Origin: Paraktedonobacter sp035294465
Lineage (GTDB): Bacteria; Chloroflexota; Ktedonobacteria; Ktedonobacterales; Ktedonobacteraceae
Assembly: GCA_035294465.1 (NCBI GenBank)
Contig: DATGKW010000143.1
Span: 1-8,726 of the forward strand
Direction: 5' to 3'
DNA: 8,726 nt
A model generated the notes under the pieces. The model worked only from the letters and a program-made list of their open reading frames with translations. It ran no database searches and was not told where the DNA came from. This document shows positions 1-7,291 of the stretch, one piece after another; position 1 is the stretch's first letter; the number at the start of each line of letters is the position of its first letter. Made by a program: the position numbers and the translations under genes.

Positions 1-1313
1 CTGTAGCGGTCGCGGCCGCTGCTCTCCAGCAGGCCGGTGTCGATGAGCAGGTCGAGAGTATCAACTGAGCAGTCGGCCACGACCAGCGCGGCCTCTTCGG
101 AGAAGCTGTTGGGTCTGGCCGGGAAGACAGATAGAGCGTGCAGGGCCGCGCTGGTCTCTGAGTCGAGTTGCTGGTCGGTCACAGCGATGACGGTGCGCAA
201 TGAGATGGGTGTGTCGGAAGGCAGGCTGGGGTGTCGCTCGACGGGGCCGCGCGGCTCGCTGATGTTCAGGCGCTCGCCCGCGTCGCTCAATCTGCGCAGA
301 GCCGCGCTGATGCGCCTGGGCTGGCCGGTGTACGATTGCATGCGCAGGTAGTTGCCGATCAGGTTGAGGGCCAGCGGCAGCCCGCCTACGGCCATGACCA
401 GCTCCCTGGCCCGCTGCGTCTCGGTCTCTACCACCTGGGGGGCCAGCATACGCAGCAGCACCATACCTTCTTCGTTGTTGAGTTCTTTGATCGCCGTAGC
501 TCCATCTGGCGCGAGCTGCGTGGCGATATAGGGAAAACGCGTGGTAACTAGATGCGCGCAGTTCGGCCCACCAACCTTGAGGGCCAGCGCGTCTTCCAGC
601 TTCCAGGCATCGTCGATGACCAGCAGCATCGTACGCGAGCCAATCGTGCGGCGCAGGGCTACAGCCCAGGCTTCGGTGCCGCTTAATGTGCTCATCTCAC
701 TTGAGGAGAGGCCCAGCAGGGTGCCCCAGCGGCTCAGGTGGCTCTGCATGTTGGCTTCGGGTCCCAGGCCGGCCCAGAGGATGCCGTCCTTGAAGTGCGC
801 GCGCAGTTCGGGATCATGGGCCAGGGTGATTGAGAGCGTTGTTTTGCCCACGCCGGGCAGGCCGTTAAGAGCAGTCAGCGCTACGTTGCCCCCGCTGCGC
901 AGGCGATTGCGCAGCCGCGCCAGTTCCTCGTCGCGCCCTACCAGATGGATAGGCGGCGGCAGGGGAATCGAGGGATCGTAAAGCGCTCCTGGAGAGACAT
1001 ATGGAAAGCTCGAAGGAACCGGCTGAAGAAGATTGGTCGCGGTAGCAGAAGCGAGGGCATCGTGCGCGGAAGCTTCCGGCAGGGGTTCGCCTTCTTGAGC
1101 AAGGTCCAGTTCTTGCTCCGTCCTGCCAAAAAGATTGCAGAGTTTCTTGCGAAAGTATGGGTTCGGCCTGGTAATCCCGCGCTCCCAGCGACTCACATTC
1201 ACATGCGTTGTTTGCAGTTTCTCCGCTACCTCCGCCTGTGACCACCCACGAGCATTGCGCGCGTCTGTCAGGCGTACTCGCGGCTGCGGTGGTGTTGTTC
1301 GAGGCTTATCCAT
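1..1313 (-). CDS. XRE-type HTH / NB-ARC (STAND) ATPase regulator, 3' end cut by window edge
   Basis: The reading frame is open from ATG at 1313 to the window edge, 437 codons without a stop, so the C-terminus is missing. Residues about 14-63 form an XRE/Cro-type helix-turn-helix (core GWSQAEVAEKLQ, then VNVSRWERG). After a variable linker comes an NB-ARC ATPase: VGRDEE lead-in at 125-130, Walker A GLPGVGKTT at 151-159 (DNA about 837-863), Walker B/kinase-2 MLLVIDDAW at 229-237, the sensor-like HLVTTRF at 254-260, the GLPLAL motif at 311-316, and a winged-helix end around 385-437. In this STAND family the ATPase is a nucleotide-driven switch, and a C-terminal repeat sensor (often TPR or WD40) usually follows; here it lies outside the window. 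The start is supported by AAGGGA (complement of 1321-1326), 7 nt upstream. Probably a cytoplasmic transcriptional regulator or signalling switch; the ligand is unknown. A defence role is possible but nothing here shows it. Confidence 0.9.
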   Translation of the reverse strand, partial: MDKPRTTPPQPRVRLTDARNARGWSQAEVAEKLQTTHVNVSRWERGITRPNPYFRKKLCNLFGRTEQELDLAQEGEPLPEASAHDALASATATNLLQPVPSSFPYVSPGALYDPSIPLPPPIHLVGRDEELARLRNRLRSGGNVALTALNGLPGVGKTTLSITLAHDPELRAHFKDGILWAGLGPEANMQSHLSRWGTLLGLSSSEMSTLSGTEAWAVALRRTIGSRTMLLVIDDAWKLEDALALKVGGPNCAHLVTTRFPYIATQLAPDGATAIKELNNEEGMVLLRMLAPQVVETETQRARELVMAVGGLPLALNLIGNYLRMQSYTGQPRRISAALRRLSDAGERLNISEPRGPVERHPSLPSDTPISLRTVIAVTDQQLDSETSAALHALSVFPARPNSFSEEAALVVADCSVDTLDLLIDTGLLESSGRDRY

Positions 1314-1373
1314 CACGCTATCCCTTCACAGCCGATAGCCGGCACTGCGAAACGAGTAAAGGGAACATCTTCT

Positions 1374-1475
1374 ACCAGTCTTAGGAAAGAAAAATGATAA
1401 ATTTGATAAAAAGAATGATAACATAAGACCTTCCCGAAGTCCATGCTTTCTAGACATAATTAATACAAGACTGGT
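1374..1475. repeat. 9-bp inverted repeat flanking an AT-rich block with WTGATAA repeats
   Basis: ACCAGTCTT at 1374-1382 is exactly complementary to AAGACTGGT at 1467-1475. The 84-bp interior contains ATGATAA twice (1394-1400 and 1415-1421, start-to-start 21 bp, about two helical turns) and TTGATAA once (1403-1409). This could be a regulator-binding array or DNA-looping sites for the divergent promoters. The inverted repeat alone could arise by chance at this spacing, so the functional reading is inference. Confidence 0.35.
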
Positions 1476-1577
1476 GACGGACAGTAGCGTCAATGAAGAC
1501 CGGTTCCATCCTCCAATGGACGCCATGAAAGCGTTTTTTATAAACAAAACGTCTTATACCGGCGCTTTCGCGGCAAT

Positions 1578-1596
1578 GCAGAAATGAATTTTCTGC
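1578..1596. repeat. Short perfect hairpin upstream of the winged-helix gene
   Basis: GCAGAAA (1578-1584) pairs with TTTCTGC (1590-1596) around the 5-nt loop TGAAT. It lies 62 bp before the winged-helix start, so it may sit in that gene's leader or be an operator. There is no T-tract, so it is not a terminator. Confidence 0.35.
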
Positions 1597-1645
1597 TCCA
1601 GACCGCGAGGAGGTGGGCATCCTGCACATGGTCCGGTTATTCATG

Positions 1646-1652
1646 AAGGAGG
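1646..1652 (+). promoter_or_regulatory. Ribosome binding site of the winged-helix gene
   Basis: AAGGAGG ends 6 nt before ATG 1659. An in-frame TGA at 1644-1646 blocks any longer N-terminus in this frame, so the start is well fixed. A second strong match, AGGAGGTG at 1608-1615, has no start codon at normal spacing. Confidence 0.8.
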
Positions 1653-1658
1653 GCGACT

Positions 1659-2150
1659 ATGCAGCGTCTGGCGGTTCGTAGAGATACGACCATAAGCAAT
1701 CATCTTGATACTGAGCAGATCCGTTACTTTGACTTGCAGGACGCTCTGCCAGAAGGTCACACCCTCGCGCTTAATACTCGCCTCGGCACGCTTTCGTACC
1801 TGCATGCCCGTGATGGCAAACGACCACGTATGTACGTCCAGCAGCAGTTCACCAACAGCGAACTGAGCCTGTTGCTGCCCCTGCTGGAACACTATCCGCA
1901 CTATTGTCCACACGAGGTTATGTTCGCAAATTTCTATAACGGCAACGTTACCGAAAAAACAATTGCCCGCGCGCGCCAGCGTTTGCAAGAGGCCATGGAA
2001 TACGGTACCTGGGATCATGAGATGCGCCCGGTGCGCAACGTCCTCTCACGCACGCGCCTGAAATTGAAGGATTTTGGCATGGACGTGCTCTCGATCCTGG
2101 AAACTGGCTACATACTGATGGTAACAGCGAAACCAGCGTTGGAGGAATAG
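1659..2150 (+). CDS. Stand-alone winged-helix (OmpR/PhoB C-terminal-like) DNA-binding protein
   Basis: This is a 163-residue protein with no signal peptide or membrane segment. Residues about 65-157 resemble the effector domain of OmpR/PhoB regulators: a first helix in TNSELSLLLPLLEHYP (66-80), a probable recognition helix in RPVRNVLSRTRLKLKDFG (123-140), and a C-terminal wing SILETGYILMV (145-155) that parallels the usual TVRGVGYRL. There is no receiver domain; residues 1-64 are not recognised and may sense a signal or allow dimerisation. It is probably a cytoplasmic transcription factor. Its targets are unknown, but its own divergent upstream region and the neighbouring XRE/NB-ARC gene are natural candidates. 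It appears to be a single-gene unit: a strong terminator at 2272-2345 follows it, and metG has its own promoter. The assignment rests on pattern similarity of the fold, so the family call is moderate while the coding call is strong. Confidence 0.82.
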   Translation: MQRLAVRRDTTISNHLDTEQIRYFDLQDALPEGHTLALNTRLGTLSYLHARDGKRPRMYVQQQFTNSELSLLLPLLEHYPHYCPHEVMFANFYNGNVTEKTIARARQRLQEAMEYGTWDHEMRPVRNVLSRTRLKLKDFGMDVLSILETGYILMVTAKPALEE

Positions 2151-2160
2151 CGGTTTCTCT

Positions 2161-2210
2161 GGACGAACGAGAAAGGGAGCAGACCCCCTCACATCCTTTC
2201 TTTATCGTCC
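2161..2210 (+). repeat. Long imperfect hairpin just after the winged-helix stop codon
   Basis: GGACGA (2161-2166) pairs with TCGTCC (2205-2210), and GAAAGG (2171-2176) pairs with CCTTTC (2195-2200). In between, positions 2169-2170 and 2201-2202 can add a G-U and an A-T pair, leaving a 2x2 internal loop. The apical loop is 18 nt. It would lie in the 3' untranslated region of the winged-helix mRNA, ahead of the terminator, and may stabilise the transcript end. Confidence 0.45.
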
Positions 2211-2237
2211 CAACCAGCCTCCACCTACCATCCGCGT

Positions 2238-2256
2238 GTGCCTTCTCCCGAGGCAC
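2238..2256 (+). repeat. Hairpin between the winged-helix gene and its terminator
   Basis: GTGCCT (2238-2243) and AGGCAC (2251-2256) form a 6-bp stem with a 7-nt loop. It is the second of three consecutive hairpins in the 3' untranslated region and has no T-tract. Confidence 0.4.
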
Positions 2257-2271
2257 GTCGCCCGCCAGGGC

Positions 2272-2345
2272 AAAGAACGTTCCCGTGGTGTCCCACCCCT
2301 GGGATCTCCGACCAGGGCCTTTCACGGGAACGTTCTTTTTTCCCT
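2272..2345 (+). terminator. Intrinsic terminator after the winged-helix gene
   Basis: AAAGAACGTTCCCGTG (2272-2287) is perfectly complementary to CACGGGAACGTTCTTT (2323-2338), a 16-bp stem followed directly by more T residues (2336-2341) and a pyrimidine-rich run. The 35-nt interior forms its own stem, CCCTGG (2297-2302) with CCAGGG (2312-2317), so the element is branched. The T-tract orientation points to plus-strand termination. It separates the winged-helix unit from the metG promoter just downstream. Confidence 0.8.
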
Positions 2346-2365
2346 TTTCCCCCCTGGGAAACATC

Positions 2366-2393
2366 TTGTACTCTCTCAGCCCTATGCTATAAT
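2366..2393 (+). promoter_or_regulatory. Extended -10 promoter of the metG gene
   Basis: The -35 box is TTGTAC (2366-2371), the spacer is 16 bp, and the -10 box is a consensus TATAAT (2388-2393) preceded by TGC (2385-2387), the extended -10 element. Transcription would begin near 2400 and give a leader of about 120 nt before the ATG at 2521. Its position directly after the terminator indicates that metG is transcribed independently. Confidence 0.8.
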
Positions 2394-2420
2394 AGGTTCC
2401 GGCTACTTTCGGAGAGAAAT

Positions 2421-2440
2421 ACCTGCCAGCACCGGCAGGT
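2421..2440 (+). repeat. Hairpin in the metG leader
   Basis: ACCTGCC (2421-2427) and GGCAGGT (2434-2440) form a perfect 7-bp stem with the 6-nt loop AGCACC, about 20 nt into the predicted transcript. A weaker TCCG/CGGA stem (2398-2401 with 2409-2412) precedes it. No known riboswitch class was recognised; the hairpin may only protect the 5' end of the mRNA. Confidence 0.4.
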
Positions 2441-2520
2441 TGTGAATAGATCGGGCGAAGATTCCTCTGGTTACTAGCTTGTTCCGTCACCAATCCGCTT
2501 GTAAGGGAGAGTGGTTGTCT

Positions 2521-4185
<1,665 letters not shown>

Positions 4186-4208
4186 GCAAGCTCATTCCCT
4201 CTTTCCTC

Positions 4209-4238
4209 AAGACAATCCATGCACTATTCGTGTATAAT
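4209..4238 (+). promoter_or_regulatory. Probable promoter of the zinc-ribbon gene
   Basis: A consensus TATAAT at 4233-4238 lies 18 bp after AAGACA (4209-4214), a partial match to TTGACA. The start would be near 4245, giving a leader of about 50 nt. The -10 box is strong and the -35 box weak, which fits a promoter that needs or is blocked by a regulator (see the inverted repeat at 4225-4257). Confidence 0.6.
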
Positions 4239-4257
4239 CCCTAACAGAACACGAATA
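4225..4257. promoter_or_regulatory. Inverted repeat overlapping the -10 box, candidate operator
   Basis: TATTCGTGT (4225-4233) is exactly complementary to ACACGAATA (4249-4257), with 15 bp between the arms. The left arm touches the first base of the TATAAT box and the right arm covers the start region. The spacing, centre to centre about 24 bp, suits a dimeric repressor binding two turns of DNA. A poor mRNA hairpin is the alternative reading. Confidence 0.5.
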
Positions 4258-4294
4258 AAGTGGGTTGTGCGTAGCCACTATAAGGAGAGAGCGC

Positions 4295-4750
4295 ATGTTT
4301 TGTTCAGCATGTGGGAGCCATGTTGAGGATGGCGAGCATTTTTGTTCAAATTGCGGAGCTTCGCTTCAGGCGGTGGGAGGGGTTCTTCGGCAAGCCCCCG
4401 CACCGGTTGTCACGCCGGAACGCCCCAGGGGGAAAAGCAAAGGGAGCGTCAGGCCGAAAAATCCCTATCGAGAACAGATTCAGCAGCTGCGCCTGCAAAT
4501 TCGCCAACTCAAGCTGAATCTGAAGCAGATCAACACCAGCATGAGCCAGACACGGGCGCACTACAACGAGACAGCAGCCTTTCTGCCCTGGCCGATTCGC
4601 GAGGGCGCGAAGATGTTCGAGGACATCAACCTCCTGAACACGCAGCCCCAGAAGGAGCAGTTGCAGCAGCAAATTCTGGTCCTCGAACAGCAGCTCCTCT
4701 CATTGCAGCAGGCAGAAATGGAGTGGAAGAGGCAACAAGGATTGACATAG
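4295..4750 (+). CDS. Zinc-ribbon protein with coiled-coil C-terminus, function unknown
   Basis: This is a 151-residue soluble protein. The N-terminus is a compact zinc ribbon with ligands C3-x2-C6 and C17-x2-C20 (FCSACG, FCSNCG), as in many bacterial zinc-ribbon proteins of unknown function. A proline- and basic-rich linker (about 33-56) follows, then two glutamine- and leucine-rich segments likely to form coiled coils (about 57-84 and 117-147), joined by a stretch with FLPWPIREG at 97-104. No catalytic motif, signal peptide or membrane helix is visible, so it may be a scaffold or protein-interaction module; this is inference. ATG 4295 is chosen over an upstream in-frame start at 4265 because GGAG (4284-4287) lies 7 nt before it and the first cysteine pair follows at once. 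It is 109 bp downstream of metG with its own probable promoter, so the two need not be co-expressed. Confidence 0.82.
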   Translation: MFCSACGSHVEDGEHFCSNCGASLQAVGGVLRQAPAPVVTPERPRGKSKGSVRPKNPYREQIQQLRLQIRQLKLNLKQINTSMSQTRAHYNETAAFLPWPIREGAKMFEDINLLNTQPQKEQLQQQILVLEQQLLSLQQAEMEWKRQQGLT

Positions 4751-4862
4751 CCCCTGTTTATCCACAAAGCCAGGCAAGAAGACGCGGCTCCCAGTACCAG
4801 AACATCTGTCTCGCTCCTCTGCGAAACACCCGCCCATCTGTACATGCCAGAATATATTTGGT

Positions 4863-4895
4863 CAGCTCCGCTTTGAAGTAAGCAACAAGCGGCTG
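4863..4895. repeat. Imperfect hairpin in the convergent gap
   Basis: CAGC(TC)CGCTT at 4863-4873 pairs with AAGCGGCTG at 4887-4895, a 9-bp stem with a 2-nt bulge and a 13-nt loop. It lies between the ends of two converging genes, where transcript ends are expected. It lacks a T-tract in either direction, so it is not called a terminator. Confidence 0.35.
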
Positions 4896-4917
4896 ATGTG
4901 ACTCCTTCCGCTCATAA

Positions 4918-4952
4918 GGCATATTTAGTGTGAATAATACACCAAGTATGCC
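4918..4952. repeat. Long near-perfect hairpin in the convergent gap
   Basis: GGCATATTT-A-GTGT (4918-4931) pairs with ACAC-C-AAGTATGCC (4939-4952) around a 7-nt loop: 13 pairs with one A/C mismatch and one G-U wobble. It sits 64 bp before the WD40 stop on the opposite strand and 168 bp after the zinc-ribbon stop. With no adjacent T-tract it may be an mRNA 3'-end stabiliser, a weak bidirectional terminator, or a protein-binding palindrome. The rest of 4751-5015 shows no coding signal that I trust. Confidence 0.4.
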
Positions 4953-5015
4953 TGTGAAAGGATGCACTGTCAAGTTCAGGAGCTGGAGGTTTTCACCCGG
5001 TTTGCAGAGGCTACT

Positions 5016-6911
5016 TTATAACTCGGAGGCATCCCACACGAGGATTACTCCTCTCGCACTCTTAGAATCGGAAGAAGAAACGCCTCTTGCCGCGAGCAAT
5101 TTTCCATCGGGGGACCAGGCCATGTATTGAATAAGACCATCCGAGTAGCGATAGGAAAAACTCTGGGAGGTCAACAAGAGCGCTCCTGTGGAAGCGTCCC
5201 AGATGCGGACCACCCCGTCAAGGCCTCCGCTGGCCACACGCTTACCATCGGGCGACCAGGTGAGGGAAGTCAGGCCACCATAATTGCCCCAGCACAAGCG
5301 CACCGTCTTGCGAGTGCTCACATCCCAGATGAGCAGAGGAGCATCCTGAGCGAAGGTATTTTCAGCCAGAATATACCGGCCTTGAGCTTTGACATAATCG
5401 CTGGGGGCCAGCGCGAGAGCGAGATAGCGGCCATTGGGAGACCAGGTCAGAGCGTTGATTGTCCCCGCACCGTCTCTAGCTACATCAAGGGTATAGGTGT
5501 AGAGGCGCTCGCCGCTCTGCACCTCCCACAGGCTAAAACTCGTTCTCACTACGGTTTGACTGTAAGAATTGAGCTTGAAGCCTGATAACGAATCCGGAAG
5601 ATTTGCCAGGCCCGCGTCATAGTACGTAATCTGGTGGTTATCCACCGTAGCGATCACCTTTCCATCAGGTGACCAGGCAAGTGAGTCAATAGCAGGTGCC
5701 CCGGTTGAACTGGTGGGCAGATCAGATCGGTCATCCAGAAACATACGCCAGTTTTGCGCGCTACCTGCTTCCCACACCCCGAACGCCAACGTCTGGCTTC
5801 CGAGCATACTGGCAAGAAAGTGGCCATCAGGCGACCAGATGATCGAGCCGTTCCCGATATTGCCGCTTGGAGGAGTAATCCCGTGAGCAAGAGCCTGGCC
5901 TGTCAGCGCGTCATAGAGATCGATGGTTCCTGCGTCCACTACTGCCAGCGTATGGCCATCGGGCAACCAGGAAACTGTGCTAAAGCGGAACTGTCTCTCC
6001 AACTCTTCTCTGCCAGGCGCAAGAATGGTTCTGGCGCTCCGTAAATTAGGAGTGATCTGCCAGATCTGCAGGCCATTATCATTGATGGTTGCCATAGATT
6101 TGCTATCAGGCGACCAGGCAAAGCTTGCAAGGTTCATAGGAATCCCAGCATTCTGCAGAGGATCGATTATAAAAGCAGGCTGCTCAAATTGCAGGCGCAG
6201 AGCGAGCGCGCGCCGCATCTGTGCTTGCAGTACTACGAACAAATAGCCGCCAACGCCACCCAGAGCGACCAGCCCTCCTATATTCAGCAGGGCCTTACGG
6301 CGAGAAAAATGTTTACTGGCAGGCTGAGCAGTCATCTGGGCTGAGTCTTCCCAGGGAAAGATGGACAACCAGAGACCGCCGAGGGCCAGAACCAGCAGGA
6401 CATAGGTCCAGACCGGCAGGTTATTCAGATTGGAATCGCTCCCCAGTGAGTTATCCCAATCCAAAATGGTCTGAGCCTTCGTCACTATGACGATCACTAC
6501 ACAGCCGGCGGTCAGGAGCACTGCCCAGAAACGCAGCCAGCGCAGGCGAACTCCAAAGAGGCGGGCTACGCCCAGACTCAGTAAGAAGAGCGCGGTGAAA
6601 GGAATAAACCAGTAGACCAGCCAGCTAGCAGGCAGCGAGTGTGGAAAATCGATCAGATCGAGTCCCCAGGGACCCAGGGCAATTTGCCAACCCGATAAAT
6701 CTGCTTCCCAGTTGGTCCATTTCAGGGAAAACAGGACCAGCGCCAGCACCGAACACAGTGGAGTGAGCCAGAAGAGACGATGCGTCCTATTTTCCCGGAA
6801 ACGCGCAAGAGCAGGAGGAGTTTGGTTTTGCTTGAGCATCCCGCTCTCGGATGGTTGCCTTTGTTGAGTAGCTTCAGCCTGCCCTGCCTGGGTATCTTGA
6901 GAGTCAGACAT
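5016..6911 (-). CDS. Membrane-anchored seven-bladed WD40 beta-propeller protein with internal Tat-like motif
   Basis: The 631-residue protein has a charged N-terminus (1-45), four hydrophobic segments (about 47-65, 96-118, 125-146, 167-186), a fifth at about 208-229, then a long soluble domain. That domain has seven repeats of the type [LIFVM]xWSPDGK, with the tryptophan at residues 266, 315 (WLPDG), 359, 413, 490 (WSPNG), 552 and 599, each followed by a strand often ending in IWD or IW; this fits one seven-bladed WD40 propeller. Just before the fifth segment is S203-R-R-K-A-L-L209, close to the twin-arginine signal SRRxFLK, followed by a glycine- and alanine-rich hydrophobic stretch. The positive-inside rule (RLFGVRLRWLR and KHFSRRK on the inside) puts the propeller outside the membrane. 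AGAGG, complement of 6917-6921, is 5 nt from the ATG. Such propellers are usually binding scaffolds; the ligand is unknown. It is transcribed divergently from the small peptide gene. Confidence 0.88.
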   Translation of the reverse strand: MSDSQDTQAGQAEATQQRQPSESGMLKQNQTPPALARFRENRTHRLFWLTPLCSVLALVLFSLKWTNWEADLSGWQIALGPWGLDLIDFPHSLPASWLVYWFIPFTALFLLSLGVARLFGVRLRWLRFWAVLLTAGCVVIVIVTKAQTILDWDNSLGSDSNLNNLPVWTYVLLVLALGGLWLSIFPWEDSAQMTAQPASKHFSRRKALLNIGGLVALGGVGGYLFVVLQAQMRRALALRLQFEQPAFIIDPLQNAGIPMNLASFAWSPDSKSMATINDNGLQIWQITPNLRSARTILAPGREELERQFRFSTVSWLPDGHTLAVVDAGTIDLYDALTGQALAHGITPPSGNIGNGSIIWSPDGHFLASMLGSQTLAFGVWEAGSAQNWRMFLDDRSDLPTSSTGAPAIDSLAWSPDGKVIATVDNHQITYYDAGLANLPDSLSGFKLNSYSQTVVRTSFSLWEVQSGERLYTYTLDVARDGAGTINALTWSPNGRYLALALAPSDYVKAQGRYILAENTFAQDAPLLIWDVSTRKTVRLCWGNYGGLTSLTWSPDGKRVASGGLDGVVRIWDASTGALLLTSQSFSYRYSDGLIQYMAWSPDGKLLAARGVSSSDSKSARGVILVWDASEL

Positions 6912-6969
6912 ACGGACCTCTTTTCTACTGCTTCTTATTTCCTGCTATCTTTTATTTGCCAGATAATGT

Positions 6970-7005
6970 ATGTGATAGATACTTGTCTATGACAATATCT
7001 CACAT
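6970..7005. promoter_or_regulatory. Imperfect palindrome in the divergent promoter region
   Basis: ATGTG-AGATA-TTGT (6970-6986, with bulges AT at 6975-6976 and C at 6982) is complementary to ACAATATCTCACAT (6992-7005) around the loop CTATG, giving 14 pairs. It lies between the WD40 start (6911) and the peptide promoter (7031), so it could be an operator for one or both genes or a hairpin in the WD40 leader. On the minus strand TAGACA (complement of 6986-6991) and TTATCT (complement of 6963-6968) are spaced 17 bp, a weak promoter candidate for the WD40 gene. Confidence 0.4.
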
Positions 7006-7030
7006 TACCCTGATCCATGTCCAGTCCCAC

Positions 7031-7059
7031 TTGACAATCCCCACTATTCATCTTATAGT
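7031..7059 (+). promoter_or_regulatory. Near-consensus sigma-70-type promoter for the small peptide gene
   Basis: A perfect -35 box TTGACA (7031-7036), a 17-bp spacer and a -10 box TATAGT (7054-7059, five of six matches) make this the best promoter in the window. Transcription would start near 7066, giving a leader of about 58 nt before ATG 7124 that contains a 6-bp hairpin (GATAGT 7080-7085 with ACTATC 7100-7105) ending at the ribosome binding region. It may also supply read-through transcription of the acetyltransferase gene. Confidence 0.82.
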
Positions 7060-7123
7060 TAAGGTGTGCTGTTTTACACGATAGTCAGCATGTCAACACA
7101 CTATCAGGAAAGGCAAAGGCAAC

Positions 7124-7264
7124 ATGCAACAACCATATCGCAAACCGCAGCGGCCTTACCTGATTGTGTTCCTCATTCCCTCTCTTCTGAGTCTAACAGC
7201 TAACACCCCGGCCCAGGGGATCATTGTGCCCATTTGCCGGCTGGGTGTGTGCCTCGACTATTGA
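7124..7264 (+). CDS. Small secreted-peptide-like ORF with two-cysteine tail
   Basis: ATG 7124 to TGA 7262-7264 encodes 46 residues. The layout is that of a secretion signal: a basic N-region (residues 1-12, with K8, R6 and R10), a hydrophobic core LIVFLIPSLLSL (13-24), and a polar stretch ending in TPA (28-30), acceptable for signal peptidase. Cleavage after A30 would release QGIIVPICRLGVCLDY, with cysteines at 38 and 43 that could form a disulfide or be modified. I recognise no family. Support for expression comes from the strong promoter 65 bp upstream, purine-rich AGGAAAGG (7106-7113) and AAAGG (7115-7119) before the start, and the terminator-like element after it. Options are a secreted signalling or antimicrobial peptide, a modified-peptide precursor, or a regulatory leader peptide for the acetyltransferase gene 131 nt downstream. 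It is too short to prove coding from composition alone. Confidence 0.6.
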   Translation: MQQPYRKPQRPYLIVFLIPSLLSLTANTPAQGIIVPICRLGVCLDY

Positions 7265-7291
7265 CCTTTAGTCTTCACTCACCTTCGCGCA

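Larger units (their letters stand above)
1314..1658. other. Divergent intergenic region with repeats, no convincing gene
   Basis: This gap separates the divergently transcribed XRE/NB-ARC gene and winged-helix gene and is clearly AT-richer than both, especially 1383-1470. It holds three copies of WTGATAA (1394-1400, 1403-1409, 1415-1421), a 9-bp inverted repeat with 84 bp between its arms (1374-1382 and 1467-1475), TGACG/CGTCA arms at 1475-1479 and 1488-1492, and a 7-bp hairpin at 1578-1596. Regulatory sites for both genes should lie here, but no -35/-10 pair was convincing enough to annotate. Confidence 0.6.

Noticed and set aside
1628..1681. 17-codon ORF overlapping the winged-helix start, with AGGAGGTG at 1608-1615 upstream
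   Set aside because: The spacing of 12 or more nt from the ribosome site is too long, and the peptide has no recognisable feature.
2161..2345. T-box riboswitch controlling metG
   Set aside because: The order of stems and terminator before an aminoacyl-tRNA synthetase is suggestive, but the conserved GGGTGGNACCGCG antiterminator motif is absent, the first stem is too short for a normal stem I, and a strong promoter for metG lies after the terminator.
2479..2520. TTG at 2479 as the metG start
   Set aside because: It would add 14 residues with no MetRS similarity and would place the ribosome binding site GGAG 2506-2509 inside the gene.
5103..6120. Direct DNA repeats of the type CCATCRGGNGACCAG, considered as a repeat array
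   Set aside because: They are irregularly spaced and diverged, and are explained by the WSPDG codons of the seven propeller blades on the minus strand.
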